Positions 1 through 6,013 of a stretch of DNA of 11,059 nt are shown here, piece by piece. The stretch is from contig CAZYXV010000069.1 in the NCBI GenBank assembly GCA_964651475.1, positions 1 to 11,059 on the forward strand. Reading direction: 5' to 3'. How positions within the stretch are numbered: the stretch's first letter is position 1; the number at the start of each line of letters is the position of its first letter. The translations under genes and the position numbers were made by a program. Source of the DNA: JBGSMF01 sp964651475. GTDB lineage: Bacteria; Chloroflexota; Anaerolineae; Fen-1058. The notes beneath the pieces were generated by a model. That model searched no databases. It saw only the letters and a program-made list of their open reading frames with translations, and was not told the origin of the DNA.

Positions 1-69
1 TTTGTGTTCCACCTTATTCCCAATGCCCACAGTTAGAACATGTACGGTAGAGAAAAGAGATAAAAGAAG

Positions 70-92
70 CCAGGTTTCTGCAAGAAACCTGG
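70..92 (-). terminator. Hairpin, candidate terminator of the GntR-corrinoid operon
   Basis: Ten-base arms CCAGGTTTCT (70-79) and AGAAACCTGG (83-92) are perfect complements around a 3-base loop. Read on the minus strand, the hairpin is followed by a T-rich run (CTTCTTTTATCTCTTTTC), as expected of a factor-independent terminator for the corrinoid gene ending at 206. Two points argue for caution. It lies about 110 bases beyond the stop codon, and hairpins of the AGAAACC/GGTTTCT type also occur as dispersed intergenic repeats in some bacteria, so it may be a repeat that only resembles a terminator. Confidence 0.45.
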
Positions 93-118
93 GTATCTTC
101 TCAATAATCCGGGGTAGT

Positions 119-168
119 GGCAGGGCTTGCCCCTGCCCTCATATGGGCGACCGCAAGAGTCGCCCCTA
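119..168. repeat. Two adjacent short hairpins of a dispersed GTAGGGGCG-type repeat
   Basis: GGCAGGG (119-125) pairs with CCCTGCC (131-137), and GGGCGAC (145-151) pairs with GTCGCCC (159-165), which is followed by CTAC. On the minus strand the block begins GTAGGGGCGAC. A related GTAGGGGCGCC block is seen again at 5238-5301. Two related copies in intergenic DNA of one 11-kb window suggest an interspersed, non-coding repeat family. Family membership is by eye; a genome-wide count would settle it. Confidence 0.55.
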
Positions 169-205
169 CATTTTGAGATGATACAAACCCGGCTTCTGGT
201 ACTGA

Positions 206-850
206 TCAGCCCGCCATCAGTTTTTTGCACAAATGCACGCCATTCATGGCGTCGCCCACCCAATGATCCGCGCCCACGTACTGGCAAATCTGATCGTCAA
301 TAATCCCGCTCCCAATGATGATCGGGATCGGGGCGCCGCCTTGCTGCAGCCCGCGCAGCACATCCACCGTTTCCCGCATCTTTTCGAACGAGGCGCTCAA
401 CACGCCTGAAAGCCCCACAATATCTGGCTCGTGCAGCAAGACCTGTTCCGCAAATTTGGCGGGCGGCACGTCCACCCCCAGGTCAATGACGGTAAACCCG
501 TGACAGGTGAGCAGCATCCCGACCATGTCTTTGCCAATGTCGTGAATGTCGCCCTGCACCGTGCCCAGCAGCACGCGCCCAGACGCCTGCTTGGAGGCGC
601 TGTTCTCTAATGTTGGTCGCACAATCTCGACCACCTCGCGGAAAATCTCGCCCGCCATAATCAGGCCGGACAAAAAATACTGCTTCTGTTCGTAACGCTC
701 TCCCACCAGGCGCATCCCGGCGTTGCACTCTTGAATAATCTGCAAAGGCTCGTCGCCGGCGGCGAGGCGCTGGCGCACGGCCTCGAGCACGGCGTCTTCT
801 TCCAGGTCCGCCAGGAGCCTGGCGAGTTCGGATTGGCTTGCCATGTTCAT
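206..850 (-). CDS. Corrinoid (B12-binding) methyl-carrier protein, copy C
   Basis: A 214-residue methyltransferase cognate corrinoid protein (MtaC/MtbC/MttC-like). It carries a methyl group on the cobalt of a corrinoid cofactor between two cytosolic methyltransferases. Residues 1-88 form the helical cap, with a PxxILxxC-like segment reading as PLQIIQEC at 35-42. Residues 91-214 form the Rossmann B12 domain, with the cobalt-ligand motif DIHDIG at 101-106 (axial His103), then DLGVDVPPAKF and a later GLSGV strand. The ATG at 850 is chosen because it follows AAAGGAG closely, gives a family-like N terminus, and overlaps the regulator's TGA as ATGA, implying translational coupling. A second ATG lies at 844. 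This copy is clearly more divergent than copies A and B, which resemble each other. It has no methyltransferase beside it on its strand, so its partner may be encoded in the divergent operon or elsewhere. Confidence 0.93.
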   Translation of the reverse strand: MNMASQSELARLLADLEEDAVLEAVRQRLAAGDEPLQIIQECNAGMRLVGERYEQKQYFLSGLIMAGEIFREVVEIVRPTLENSASKQASGRVLLGTVQGDIHDIGKDMVGMLLTCHGFTVIDLGVDVPPAKFAEQVLLHEPDIVGLSGVLSASFEKMRETVDVLRGLQQGGAPIPIIIGSGIIDDQICQYVGADHWVGDAMNGVHLCKKLMAG

Positions 851-1641
851 GCCTCGTCTCCTTTGCCGGCCCGGCCGGTTTCCGGGATGCCCACTTTGGT
901 CGTAAAGCGCAGACGGTCGCCGCGGCATATAAACCAGCCCCAACTGATGGGCCGGTTGTCCAAGTCATAAAAGACGTGCTCCAGATGAAAAGCCGCGGTC
1001 GAGGCCGGCACTTGCAGCACGCGCGCTTCTTCTTCGTTCAGCACGGTCGCCTCAATCGTCAAATCGCCATGCTTGAGGACCGAGCCTCCCGATCCATCAA
1101 ACAATCCCTGCAGCGACGTGACTTCCATCTCGGTTTCTACAATCGGGCGAGTGGGGTCATAGACCAGGTATTCTCGATGATAGAACAGCGGCTCGTCACC
1201 CCGGCACAGCAGGCGGCGGAGATAAATGACCCGCTTGCCAACCGTGATGGCAAGCTTGCGCGCAACGCGTTCATCCGCCAAAGCAACGCGCGCTTCCAGC
1301 AAATTGACGTTCGTCTGCTTGTCGCTGAACAGCGTCTGCAACTCTTGCAAATCGAACGTGGCCGTGCTCAAGTCCAATGCCTTGACAAAAGTGCCGCTCC
1401 CAGGCGCCGTGCTGATGACGCCCTGGTCAACCAGGATATTGATGGCCCGGCGAACCGTCATCGGGCTGACGCGGTAGAGCTTGCAAAGTTGAGATTCGGA
1501 AGGTAATTGATCGCCAGGCCGCAACGTCCCATCCGCAATCTGGAGACGCAAAAGGTCCACCAGTTGAGCATAGGCCGGCTCGTACGAGCGGCGATCAATC
1601 GCAACGGGCGGTTCTTTAATCAGCAACGGCTTGCTCTTCAT
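847..1641 (-). CDS. GntR-family transcriptional regulator with UTRA ligand-binding domain
   Basis: A 264-residue HutC/FarR-type GntR repressor. Residues 20-88 form the winged helix, with recognisable IADGTLRPGDQLPSE (35-49), VSPMTVRRAINIL (58-70) and GSGTFV (81-86). Residues of about 108-250 fit a UTRA effector domain, with LRRLLCRGDEPL and a C-terminal HVFYDLDNRPISW strand. Proteins of this class bind short inverted repeats as dimers and release DNA when a small ligand occupies UTRA. The gene is transcribed away from the methyltransferase operon and is the first gene of a two-gene unit with corrinoid protein C. An inverted repeat sits on its own -35 box, so autoregulation together with control of the divergent operon is likely. 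The ATG at 1641 has only a modest GAGGG upstream. The ligand is unknown; a substrate or product of demethylation is plausible. Confidence 0.93.
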   Translation of the reverse strand: MKSKPLLIKEPPVAIDRRSYEPAYAQLVDLLRLQIADGTLRPGDQLPSESQLCKLYRVSPMTVRRAINILVDQGVISTAPGSGTFVKALDLSTATFDLQELQTLFSDKQTNVNLLEARVALADERVARKLAITVGKRVIYLRRLLCRGDEPLFYHREYLVYDPTRPIVETEMEVTSLQGLFDGSGGSVLKHGDLTIEATVLNEEEARVLQVPASTAAFHLEHVFYDLDNRPISWGWFICRGDRLRFTTKVGIPETGRAGKGDEA

Positions 1642-1692
1642 CAGTGCCCTCTAGCAAAAAAATGAGCCTATCACAATATTTTCCATCGCTAA

Positions 1693-1721
1693 ATGATAAA
1701 TCACTTTGACAAAATGGTCAA
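1693..1721 (-). promoter_or_regulatory. Sigma70-like promoter for the GntR-corrinoid operon
   Basis: On the minus strand TTGACC (1721-1716) and TATCAT (1698-1693) are separated by exactly 17 bases, each one mismatch from the consensus. The predicted start near 1686 would leave a leader of about 45 bases before the ATG at 1641. The -35 box overlaps the right arm of the inverted repeat at 1705-1722. Confidence 0.6.
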
Positions 1722-1722
1722 A
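1705..1722. promoter_or_regulatory. Candidate operator: TTTGAC-N6-GTCAAA inverted repeat
   Basis: Perfect 6-base arms TTTGAC (1705-1710) and GTCAAA (1717-1722) flank a 6-base spacer in the divergent promoter region. The repeat covers the -35 and part of the spacer of the minus-strand promoter and ends 15 bases before the -35 of the plus-strand promoter. A second, shorter inverted repeat, AGTTG-N4-CAACT (1725-1738), abuts that plus-strand -35. Dimeric GntR proteins typically bind sites of this size. Assignment to the adjacent regulator is inferred from position. Confidence 0.5.
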
Positions 1723-1737
1723 TCAGTTGGTTTCAAC

Positions 1738-1766
1738 TTGACAACTTATCTATATAGGTGTATAAC
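1738..1766 (+). promoter_or_regulatory. Sigma70-like promoter for the methyltransferase operon
   Basis: TTGACA (1738-1743) is a perfect -35 box. After exactly 17 bases comes TATAAC (1761-1766), one mismatch from the -10 consensus. The predicted start near 1773 gives a leader of about 48 bases before the ATG at 1821. The leader is too short for a cobalamin riboswitch, so regulation by the divergent GntR protein is the simpler model. Confidence 0.72.
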
Positions 1767-1820
1767 TATAGCGATTATAAACGAGTTTACCCAAATTGGC
1801 AATTAGAAGGGGTACCCTCT

Positions 1821-2522
1821 ATGACCCTGGCCCGCACCAAAATACTAGCCTGTGCTACTGTTATGGAAGAGATGCTTCCCCTCTTACCTCCAGAAGTACA
1901 AACGCAAACGCTCGATTTTGGGCTGCACCTTCGGCCCGAAGGGTTGCGAAGCAGCCTTCAGGAAGCGATTGATGCCTCTGCTTCCACCGCCGATACCATC
2001 ATTCTCGGTTATGGCCTTTGCTCTCAAGCCGTCGTCGGGTTGCGCTCCGAGTCGTGCACGTTGGTCGTGCCGCGCGTGGACGATTGCATCGCCATCTTTC
2101 TGGGTTCGCGCGCGGCCTATCAGGAGCAATCTGGCCGCGAGCCGGGCACGTATTATCTCACCAAAGGCTGGATCGAAGTTGGCGACAGCCCGTTTAAAGA
2201 ATATACCAGCCTTGTCGAGCGTTATGGCGAAGAGCGCGCCAGGCGCATGCTCAAGCTCACCCTGAAGAACTATACCCGCCTGGCCTTTATCAACACCGGA
2301 AAATACGACCTCGAACGTTACCGCGACTATGCCCGCCAGCAGAGCGCGCAGTTCGGATTGCGCTACGAAGAGATCGAAGGGGCGACCACGCTCGTCGAGA
2401 AAATGATTTATGGCCCGTGGGATGATGAGATTGTCGTCGTTCCGCCTGGCCGGACAATCAGCTACCTGGATTTTACATCGAGACAGGCGCCAAGCGACCA
2501 TGACGACAAGCTACCGGGTTGA
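1821..2522 (+). CDS. DUF1638 domain protein
   Basis: A 233-residue cytosolic protein of the DUF1638 family, whose biochemical function is not established as far as I know. Family-like segments are ILACATVMEEM (8-18), a TIILGYGLCSQAVVGLRS stretch (59-76) and LVVPRVDDCIAIFLGS (81-96). Cysteines at 10, 67 and 89 sit in these best-conserved segments, suggesting a metal or cofactor site; this is inference. The frame is open from a GTG at 1758, but that codon overlaps the -10 box. The ATG at 1821 follows AGAAGGGG with an 8-base gap and gives the expected N terminus, so I chose it. It is the first gene of the operon, and its last 23 bases overlap the next gene. DUF1638 genes are often seen near corrinoid methyltransferases, so an accessory role in methyl transfer or corrinoid handling is likely. 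Confidence 0.88.
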   Translation: MTLARTKILACATVMEEMLPLLPPEVQTQTLDFGLHLRPEGLRSSLQEAIDASASTADTIILGYGLCSQAVVGLRSESCTLVVPRVDDCIAIFLGSRAAYQEQSGREPGTYYLTKGWIEVGDSPFKEYTSLVERYGEERARRMLKLTLKNYTRLAFINTGKYDLERYRDYARQQSAQFGLRYEEIEGATTLVEKMIYGPWDDEIVVVPPGRTISYLDFTSRQAPSDHDDKLPG

Positions 2523-4368
2523 CTTTGAACCGATCGGCAGGCGGGTTGACGTTGCTAAAGACAGCACACTGCTCGACGCCGCGCGGTTGGCGGGCATTGG
2601 CCTGGCTGCTGTGTGCGGCGGCGAAGGGACCTGTGGCCGCTGCCGTGTGACGATTATGGCGGGCAAAGTGACGCCGCCGGTAGATGCAGACCGGCGCTTT
2701 CTCTCGCCGGCGGAATTATCGTCGGGCCAGCGTTTGGCTTGCCGCTGCCGCGTTCGCGATGATATCAAGGTCCACGTGCCTAAAGCCTCACTCGTCACCG
2801 ATCAACGGCTCCAGGTTGAAGGCGCATCGCGCAAGCTGCACGTACAGGCTGCCGTGCGGGCCTACGAAGTGAACGTGCCCGCGCCCACGCTCGGCGATTT
2901 GCGCTCCGACCTTGAGCGCGTGATGGACGCGCTACAAGCGGCGCACGGGCTGCGGGCGCACGGTTTGCGCAAGCTGTTTGCCGAACCCGCGGTGATTAGA
3001 ACACTGTCGCCACTGGCGCGGCGCGCGGACTGGCGGCTGACTGTTTATGTGCGCGGCCACGAGATCGTCGGCTTGGCCGCGCCTGGCCGCAAGCCGGTGG
3101 GCTTTGCCTGCGATCTCGGCACGACCAAAGTGGCCGGCTACCTGATGGATCTCGAGACGGGACAGGAACTGGCCGCCGCCGGCGTGATGAATCCCCAGAT
3201 TAGCTATGGTGAAGACGTGATCAGCCGCGTGACGTATGCCAGTCGCCACGACGATGGCGGGCGCGAGCTGGCGAGTGTAGTGCGCGAAGCGTTGAACGCC
3301 ATGGTGGGCGCGCTGGCGGCGCAAGCCGGCGTGGCGCGCGAGCAAATCGTCGAGGCGTGCGTCGTGGGCAACACGGCCATGCACCATTTGCTGCTCGAAC
3401 TGCCGGTGAGGCAACTGGCGCTTGCGCCATTTGTGGGCGCAGTGAGCGCTGCCGTGGACGTCAAGGCGCGCGAGCTTGGCCTGGAGTTGGCGCCCGGCGC
3501 GACTGTCCACATTCTGCCGTGCGTGGGCGGGTTCGTCGGCGCGGATCACGTCGCGATGATTATGGGCAGCGATTTGGGCAGGCGCGGGTACGGCGTCATC
3601 GGCGTGGATATTGGCACCAACACCGAAATTGCGCTGATGCGGCCCGGGCTTGACCATTGGACTTCGGCTTCGTGCGCGTCTGGCCCGGCGTTCGAGGGCG
3701 CGCACATCCGCGACGGCATGCGCGCGGCGACCGGCGCGATTGAGGCGGTGCGCATCGAGCCGGATGGCGTCAGGATCAAGACCATCGGCGACGCGCCGCC
3801 AGTGGGGCTGTGCGGGTCGGGCATTGTGGATGCGGTCGCGGAATTGCACCGCCATCGCATCATTGATCGGCGCGGGCGCTTGCAGCGGGACGCCGCCGGC
3901 GTGCGCCGAAATGGGGACCACTACGAGTTCCTGGTCGTGCCGGGCAAATCCACCGGAACCGGCCGAGACATTGTGATCACCCAGCAAGACATTAACGAAA
4001 TTCAACTGGCCAAGGGCGCGATTGCGGCGGGACTGGAAACGTTGATGGCGGCGACCCAGACCGGGCCGGAGCAAATAAGAAAACTAGTTGTCGCCGGCGC
4101 GTTTGGCTCGTATCTTAATCTGGATAGCGCGCTGGCAATTGGCTTGCTGCCGCGCTTGCCCCACGCGCGTTACGTTCAAGTCGGCAACGCGGCCGGCGTC
4201 GGCGCGAAAATGGCGCTGCTGTCGCTCAGAGAGCGCCAACGCGCCATCAAGCTGGCGGCCCGCACGGGTTATATCGAGTTGACGACGTTCCCGGAATTCA
4301 ATCGCCGTTTTGCATTGTCCATGCTGTTTCCGCAGGAAGAAAGATCAAACGAAAGGAAGGCTTTATGA
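2500..4368 (+). CDS. RACo-type corrinoid activation protein (ferredoxin plus ASKHA ATPase)
   Basis: A 622-residue reductive activator of corrinoid proteins (RACo/RamA functional class, RACo architecture). It couples ATP hydrolysis to reducing inactive Co(II) corrinoid to Co(I), so the carrier can accept methyl groups again. The N-terminal [2Fe-2S] ferredoxin domain (about 1-95) has Cys39-x5-Cys45-x2-Cys48 and Cys81. A linker and middle domain follow to about 195. The C-terminal ASKHA-fold part (DUF4445) shows FACDLGTTKVAGYL (202-215), the second nucleotide loop IGVDIGTNTEIAL (367-379), GLCGSGIVDAVAEL (436-449) and VVAGAFGSYLNLDSALAIG (530-548). The length is normal for the family. The ATG at 2500, out of frame within the end of the DUF1638 gene, starts directly at the ferredoxin domain; an upstream in-frame ATG at 2410 would add 30 residues unlike the family. 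No strong ribosome site is visible, so translational coupling is likely. Confidence 0.95.
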   Translation: MTTSYRVDFEPIGRRVDVAKDSTLLDAARLAGIGLAAVCGGEGTCGRCRVTIMAGKVTPPVDADRRFLSPAELSSGQRLACRCRVRDDIKVHVPKASLVTDQRLQVEGASRKLHVQAAVRAYEVNVPAPTLGDLRSDLERVMDALQAAHGLRAHGLRKLFAEPAVIRTLSPLARRADWRLTVYVRGHEIVGLAAPGRKPVGFACDLGTTKVAGYLMDLETGQELAAAGVMNPQISYGEDVISRVTYASRHDDGGRELASVVREALNAMVGALAAQAGVAREQIVEACVVGNTAMHHLLLELPVRQLALAPFVGAVSAAVDVKARELGLELAPGATVHILPCVGGFVGADHVAMIMGSDLGRRGYGVIGVDIGTNTEIALMRPGLDHWTSASCASGPAFEGAHIRDGMRAATGAIEAVRIEPDGVRIKTIGDAPPVGLCGSGIVDAVAELHRHRIIDRRGRLQRDAAGVRRNGDHYEFLVVPGKSTGTGRDIVITQQDINEIQLAKGAIAAGLETLMAATQTGPEQIRKLVVAGAFGSYLNLDSALAIGLLPRLPHARYVQVGNAAGVGAKMALLSLRERQRAIKLAARTGYIELTTFPEFNRRFALSMLFPQEERSNERKAL

Positions 4369-5162
4369 AAATCATCGGAGAAAAAATCAACGGCACCCGC
4401 AAGCGCGTAGCGCAGGCCATTGCCGAGCGCGACGTCGCCTTTATCCAAGATTTGGCTAAACGCCAGGCCGACGCGGGCGCGGCATGGCTCGACGTGAACG
4501 CCGGCACTCATCCCAACCGCGAAGCCGACGATCTCATCTGGCTCATCGAGAGCGTTCAAGCTGTGACCGAGACGCCGCTGTGTTTGGATAGCGCCAATCC
4601 CGCTGCCCTGGGCGTGGCCATCAAAGCCGTCAACAAGACGCCGATGATTAACTCGATCAGCGGCGAGCCGGCGCGGCTGGAAGGCATCTTGCCCATCGCC
4701 GCGGAGAACAGCTGCCCCGTCATCGCGCTGGCGATGGACGACAAGGGCATCCCCAAGACGGTTGAAGATCGCATGGAGGTGATCCACCGCATCGCGGCCG
4801 AGACGCGCCGCCAGGGCTTGCCGGACGGCAATCTGTACTTTGACCCGCTGGCGATGACGATCTCGACCGACATTCAAAGCGCCAACATTGCCATCGGCGT
4901 GATGCGGGCCGTCCGCGCCGAGATTCCCGAAGCGCATCTCACGTGCGGGTTGAGCAACATCTCGTTCGGGCTGCCGGCGCGTTCCTACGTCAACCGCGTG
5001 TTTATCACGCTGGCGATGCAAGCCGGCCTAGACAGCGCCATCCTCGACCCGCTCGATCAAGAGATGAAAGCCGCCATCATCACTACCGAGCTGGTGCTGG
5101 GGCGGGACCGCCACTGCCTGGGCTATACGCGCGCTTTTCGCGCGGGCGTATTCGGCAAGTGA
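4365..5162 (+). CDS. Methyltetrahydrofolate:corrinoid protein methyltransferase (methyltransferase II)
   Basis: A 265-residue pterin-binding TIM-barrel methyltransferase of the AcsE/MeTr type. Here it would act as methyltransferase II, moving the methyl group from the corrinoid protein to tetrahydrofolate. Visible family signatures are IIGEKINGTR (3-12), LDVNAGT (42-48), LDSAN (74-78), INSISGE (95-101), LYFDP (157-161) and GLSNISFGLP (195-204). Asp75, Asn96, Asp160 and Asn198 fall at or within one residue of the pterin-contact positions I recall for the Moorella enzyme (D75, N96, D160, N199). The ATG forms an ATGA overlap with the preceding stop and follows AAAGGAAGG. It ends the first tight gene block; a 217-base repeat-rich spacer follows. 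No acetyl-CoA synthase or CO dehydrogenase gene is visible nearby, so a dedicated demethylase role is preferred over AcsE itself. Confidence 0.92.
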   Translation: MKIIGEKINGTRKRVAQAIAERDVAFIQDLAKRQADAGAAWLDVNAGTHPNREADDLIWLIESVQAVTETPLCLDSANPAALGVAIKAVNKTPMINSISGEPARLEGILPIAAENSCPVIALAMDDKGIPKTVEDRMEVIHRIAAETRRQGLPDGNLYFDPLAMTISTDIQSANIAIGVMRAVRAEIPEAHLTCGLSNISFGLPARSYVNRVFITLAMQAGLDSAILDPLDQEMKAAIITTELVLGRDRHCLGYTRAFRAGVFGK

Positions 5163-5182
5163 CCATCATCCACAGGATTTTG

Positions 5183-5197
5183 GGGACGGCACGTCCC
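5183..5197. repeat. Short hairpin GGGACG-GCA-CGTCCC
   Basis: Perfect 6-base arms (5183-5188 and 5192-5197) surround a GCA loop, 20 bases after the methyltransferase II stop codon. There is no T-run on the plus strand, so it is not a textbook terminator. Its layout resembles the GGAAC-N3-GTTCC hairpins at 7305 and 10627 and may be a variant of the same dispersed element. It could also slow or end some transcripts between the two gene blocks. Confidence 0.5.
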
Positions 5198-5237
5198 TTG
5201 GGGGTGCGGAAGAAAATAATCATCCCAATGCCGCCGC

Positions 5238-5301
5238 GTAGGGGCGCCTTTCCTGTCTAGCCGCCAGGCAGGCAGGCGCGACTATCGCGCCCAAAGGGCG
5301 C
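5238..5301. repeat. Dispersed GTAGGGGCGCC-type repeat block
   Basis: The block opens with GTAGGGGCGCC (5238-5248), contains AGGCAGGCAGGCG (5266-5278), and ends with a perfect hairpin GCGCCC-AAA-GGGCGC (5287-5301). It shares the GTAGGGGCG opening with the minus-strand block near 168-119. No ribosome site or open frame of interest lies within it. With the neighbouring hairpin and a GGGACAG segment, it fills the spacer between methyltransferase II and corrinoid protein A. Confidence 0.5.
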
Positions 5302-5379
5302 TCCCACGGGAATTTTGGGACAGTTTATTTTTTCCACGCCCCTTATCGGATTCGCGAACAATTAGAAAAGGAGCATATT

Positions 5380-6012
5380 ATGTCAAAAGCATTAGTTGAA
5401 GCCATTACGGATATGCGCGAGGACGACGCGCTCAAGCTCACGGGCGAACTGCTGGAATCCGGCGCAGACCCGCTAGCAATCCTGGATGCCTGCCGCGAAG
5501 CGATGACGGCCGTTGGCCAGCGTTTTGAGGCAGGCGAATACTTTGTGCCTGAGCTGATCCTGGCCGGCGAGATTCTGAAATCTATCTCGGCCAAAGTCAA
5601 GCCGCGCCTGACAAAAAGCGCCGAGGCCAAGCAAGGCGCCAGGGTGCTGTTGGGCACCGTCAAGGGCGACATTCACGACATCGGCAAAGACATTGTCAAT
5701 TTCATGCTCGACGTGAACGGCTTTCAGGTGACCGACCTGGGCGTGGACGTGCCGCCCGAAAAATTTGTGGAGCAAATCAAACACTTGCAGCCGCCCGTCG
5801 TCGCGCTGTCTGGTTTTCTGACACTGTCCTATACATCTATGAAAGAGGCGGTAGACGCGATCAAGGCCGCCGGGTTGCGAGACAAGGTCAAGATCATGAT
5901 CGGCGGGGGAGCGGTGGATGAGCAAATTTGCGCTTACGCCGGGGCGGATGCCTTTGGCAAGGATGCCATGGCCGCCGTGAGTTTAGCAAAGCAGTGGGTA
6001 GGAGGTAACTAG
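5380..6012 (+). CDS. Corrinoid (B12-binding) methyl-carrier protein, copy A
   Basis: A 210-residue corrinoid carrier for the methyltransferase encoded directly downstream. The helical cap occupies residues 1-85, with PLAILDACREAM (31-42) and RFEAGEYFVPELILAGEIL (48-66). The B12 domain covers 88-210, with DIHDIG at 97-102 (axial His99), DLGVDVPPEKFVEQ (119-132), LSGFLTLSY and IMIGGGAVDEQI (172-183). A strong AAAAGGAG lies 6 bases before the ATG. The stop codon is one base before the next ATG, so the pair is surely co-translated as one module. It resembles copy B at roughly two thirds of positions by eye, with long identical stretches in the B12 domain, indicating module duplication. Whether it has its own promoter in the 5163-5379 spacer or is read through from 1773 is unclear; I see no convincing promoter there. 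Confidence 0.95.
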   Translation: MSKALVEAITDMREDDALKLTGELLESGADPLAILDACREAMTAVGQRFEAGEYFVPELILAGEILKSISAKVKPRLTKSAEAKQGARVLLGTVKGDIHDIGKDIVNFMLDVNGFQVTDLGVDVPPEKFVEQIKHLQPPVVALSGFLTLSYTSMKEAVDAIKAAGLRDKVKIMIGGGAVDEQICAYAGADAFGKDAMAAVSLAKQWVGGN

Positions 6013-6013
6013 A

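Larger units (their letters stand above)
1..205. other. Intergenic region with repeats, no gene seen
   Basis: I see no credible gene in this stretch. The only long open frame crosses the hairpin repeats and the end of the neighbouring gene, and it encodes low-complexity Arg/Gly-rich sequence. What the region holds is three consecutive inverted repeats at 70-92, 119-137 and 145-165, described separately. It lies downstream of the minus-strand corrinoid gene that ends at 206, so it probably contains that operon's 3' untranslated region. Confidence 0.6.

Noticed and set aside
33..287. 84-residue minus-strand open frame at the left end
   Set aside because: It runs through three hairpin repeats and into the corrinoid gene's 3' end, and its composition is typical of translated repeats with no recognisable domain.
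1758..1820. GTG start giving the DUF1638 protein 21 extra residues
   Set aside because: The codon overlaps the -10 box of a near-consensus promoter, so it would lie upstream of the transcript start. The ATG at 1821 has a good ribosome site and fits the family.
1773..1820. Cobalamin riboswitch upstream of the methyltransferase operon
   Set aside because: The predicted leader is about 48 bases, far too short for the B12 aptamer, and no B12-box-like element is visible here or in the 5163-5379 spacer.
2932..4074. Long minus-strand open frame (380 residues) opposite the RACo gene
   Set aside because: Its product is rich in His, Arg and Ala, as expected from the opposite strand of a GC-rich gene. 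The plus-strand frame has full RACo domain signatures.
5238..5301. CRISPR-like array in the repeat-rich spacer
   Set aside because: The repeats are not regularly spaced, there are no unique spacers of constant length, and no cas gene is present.
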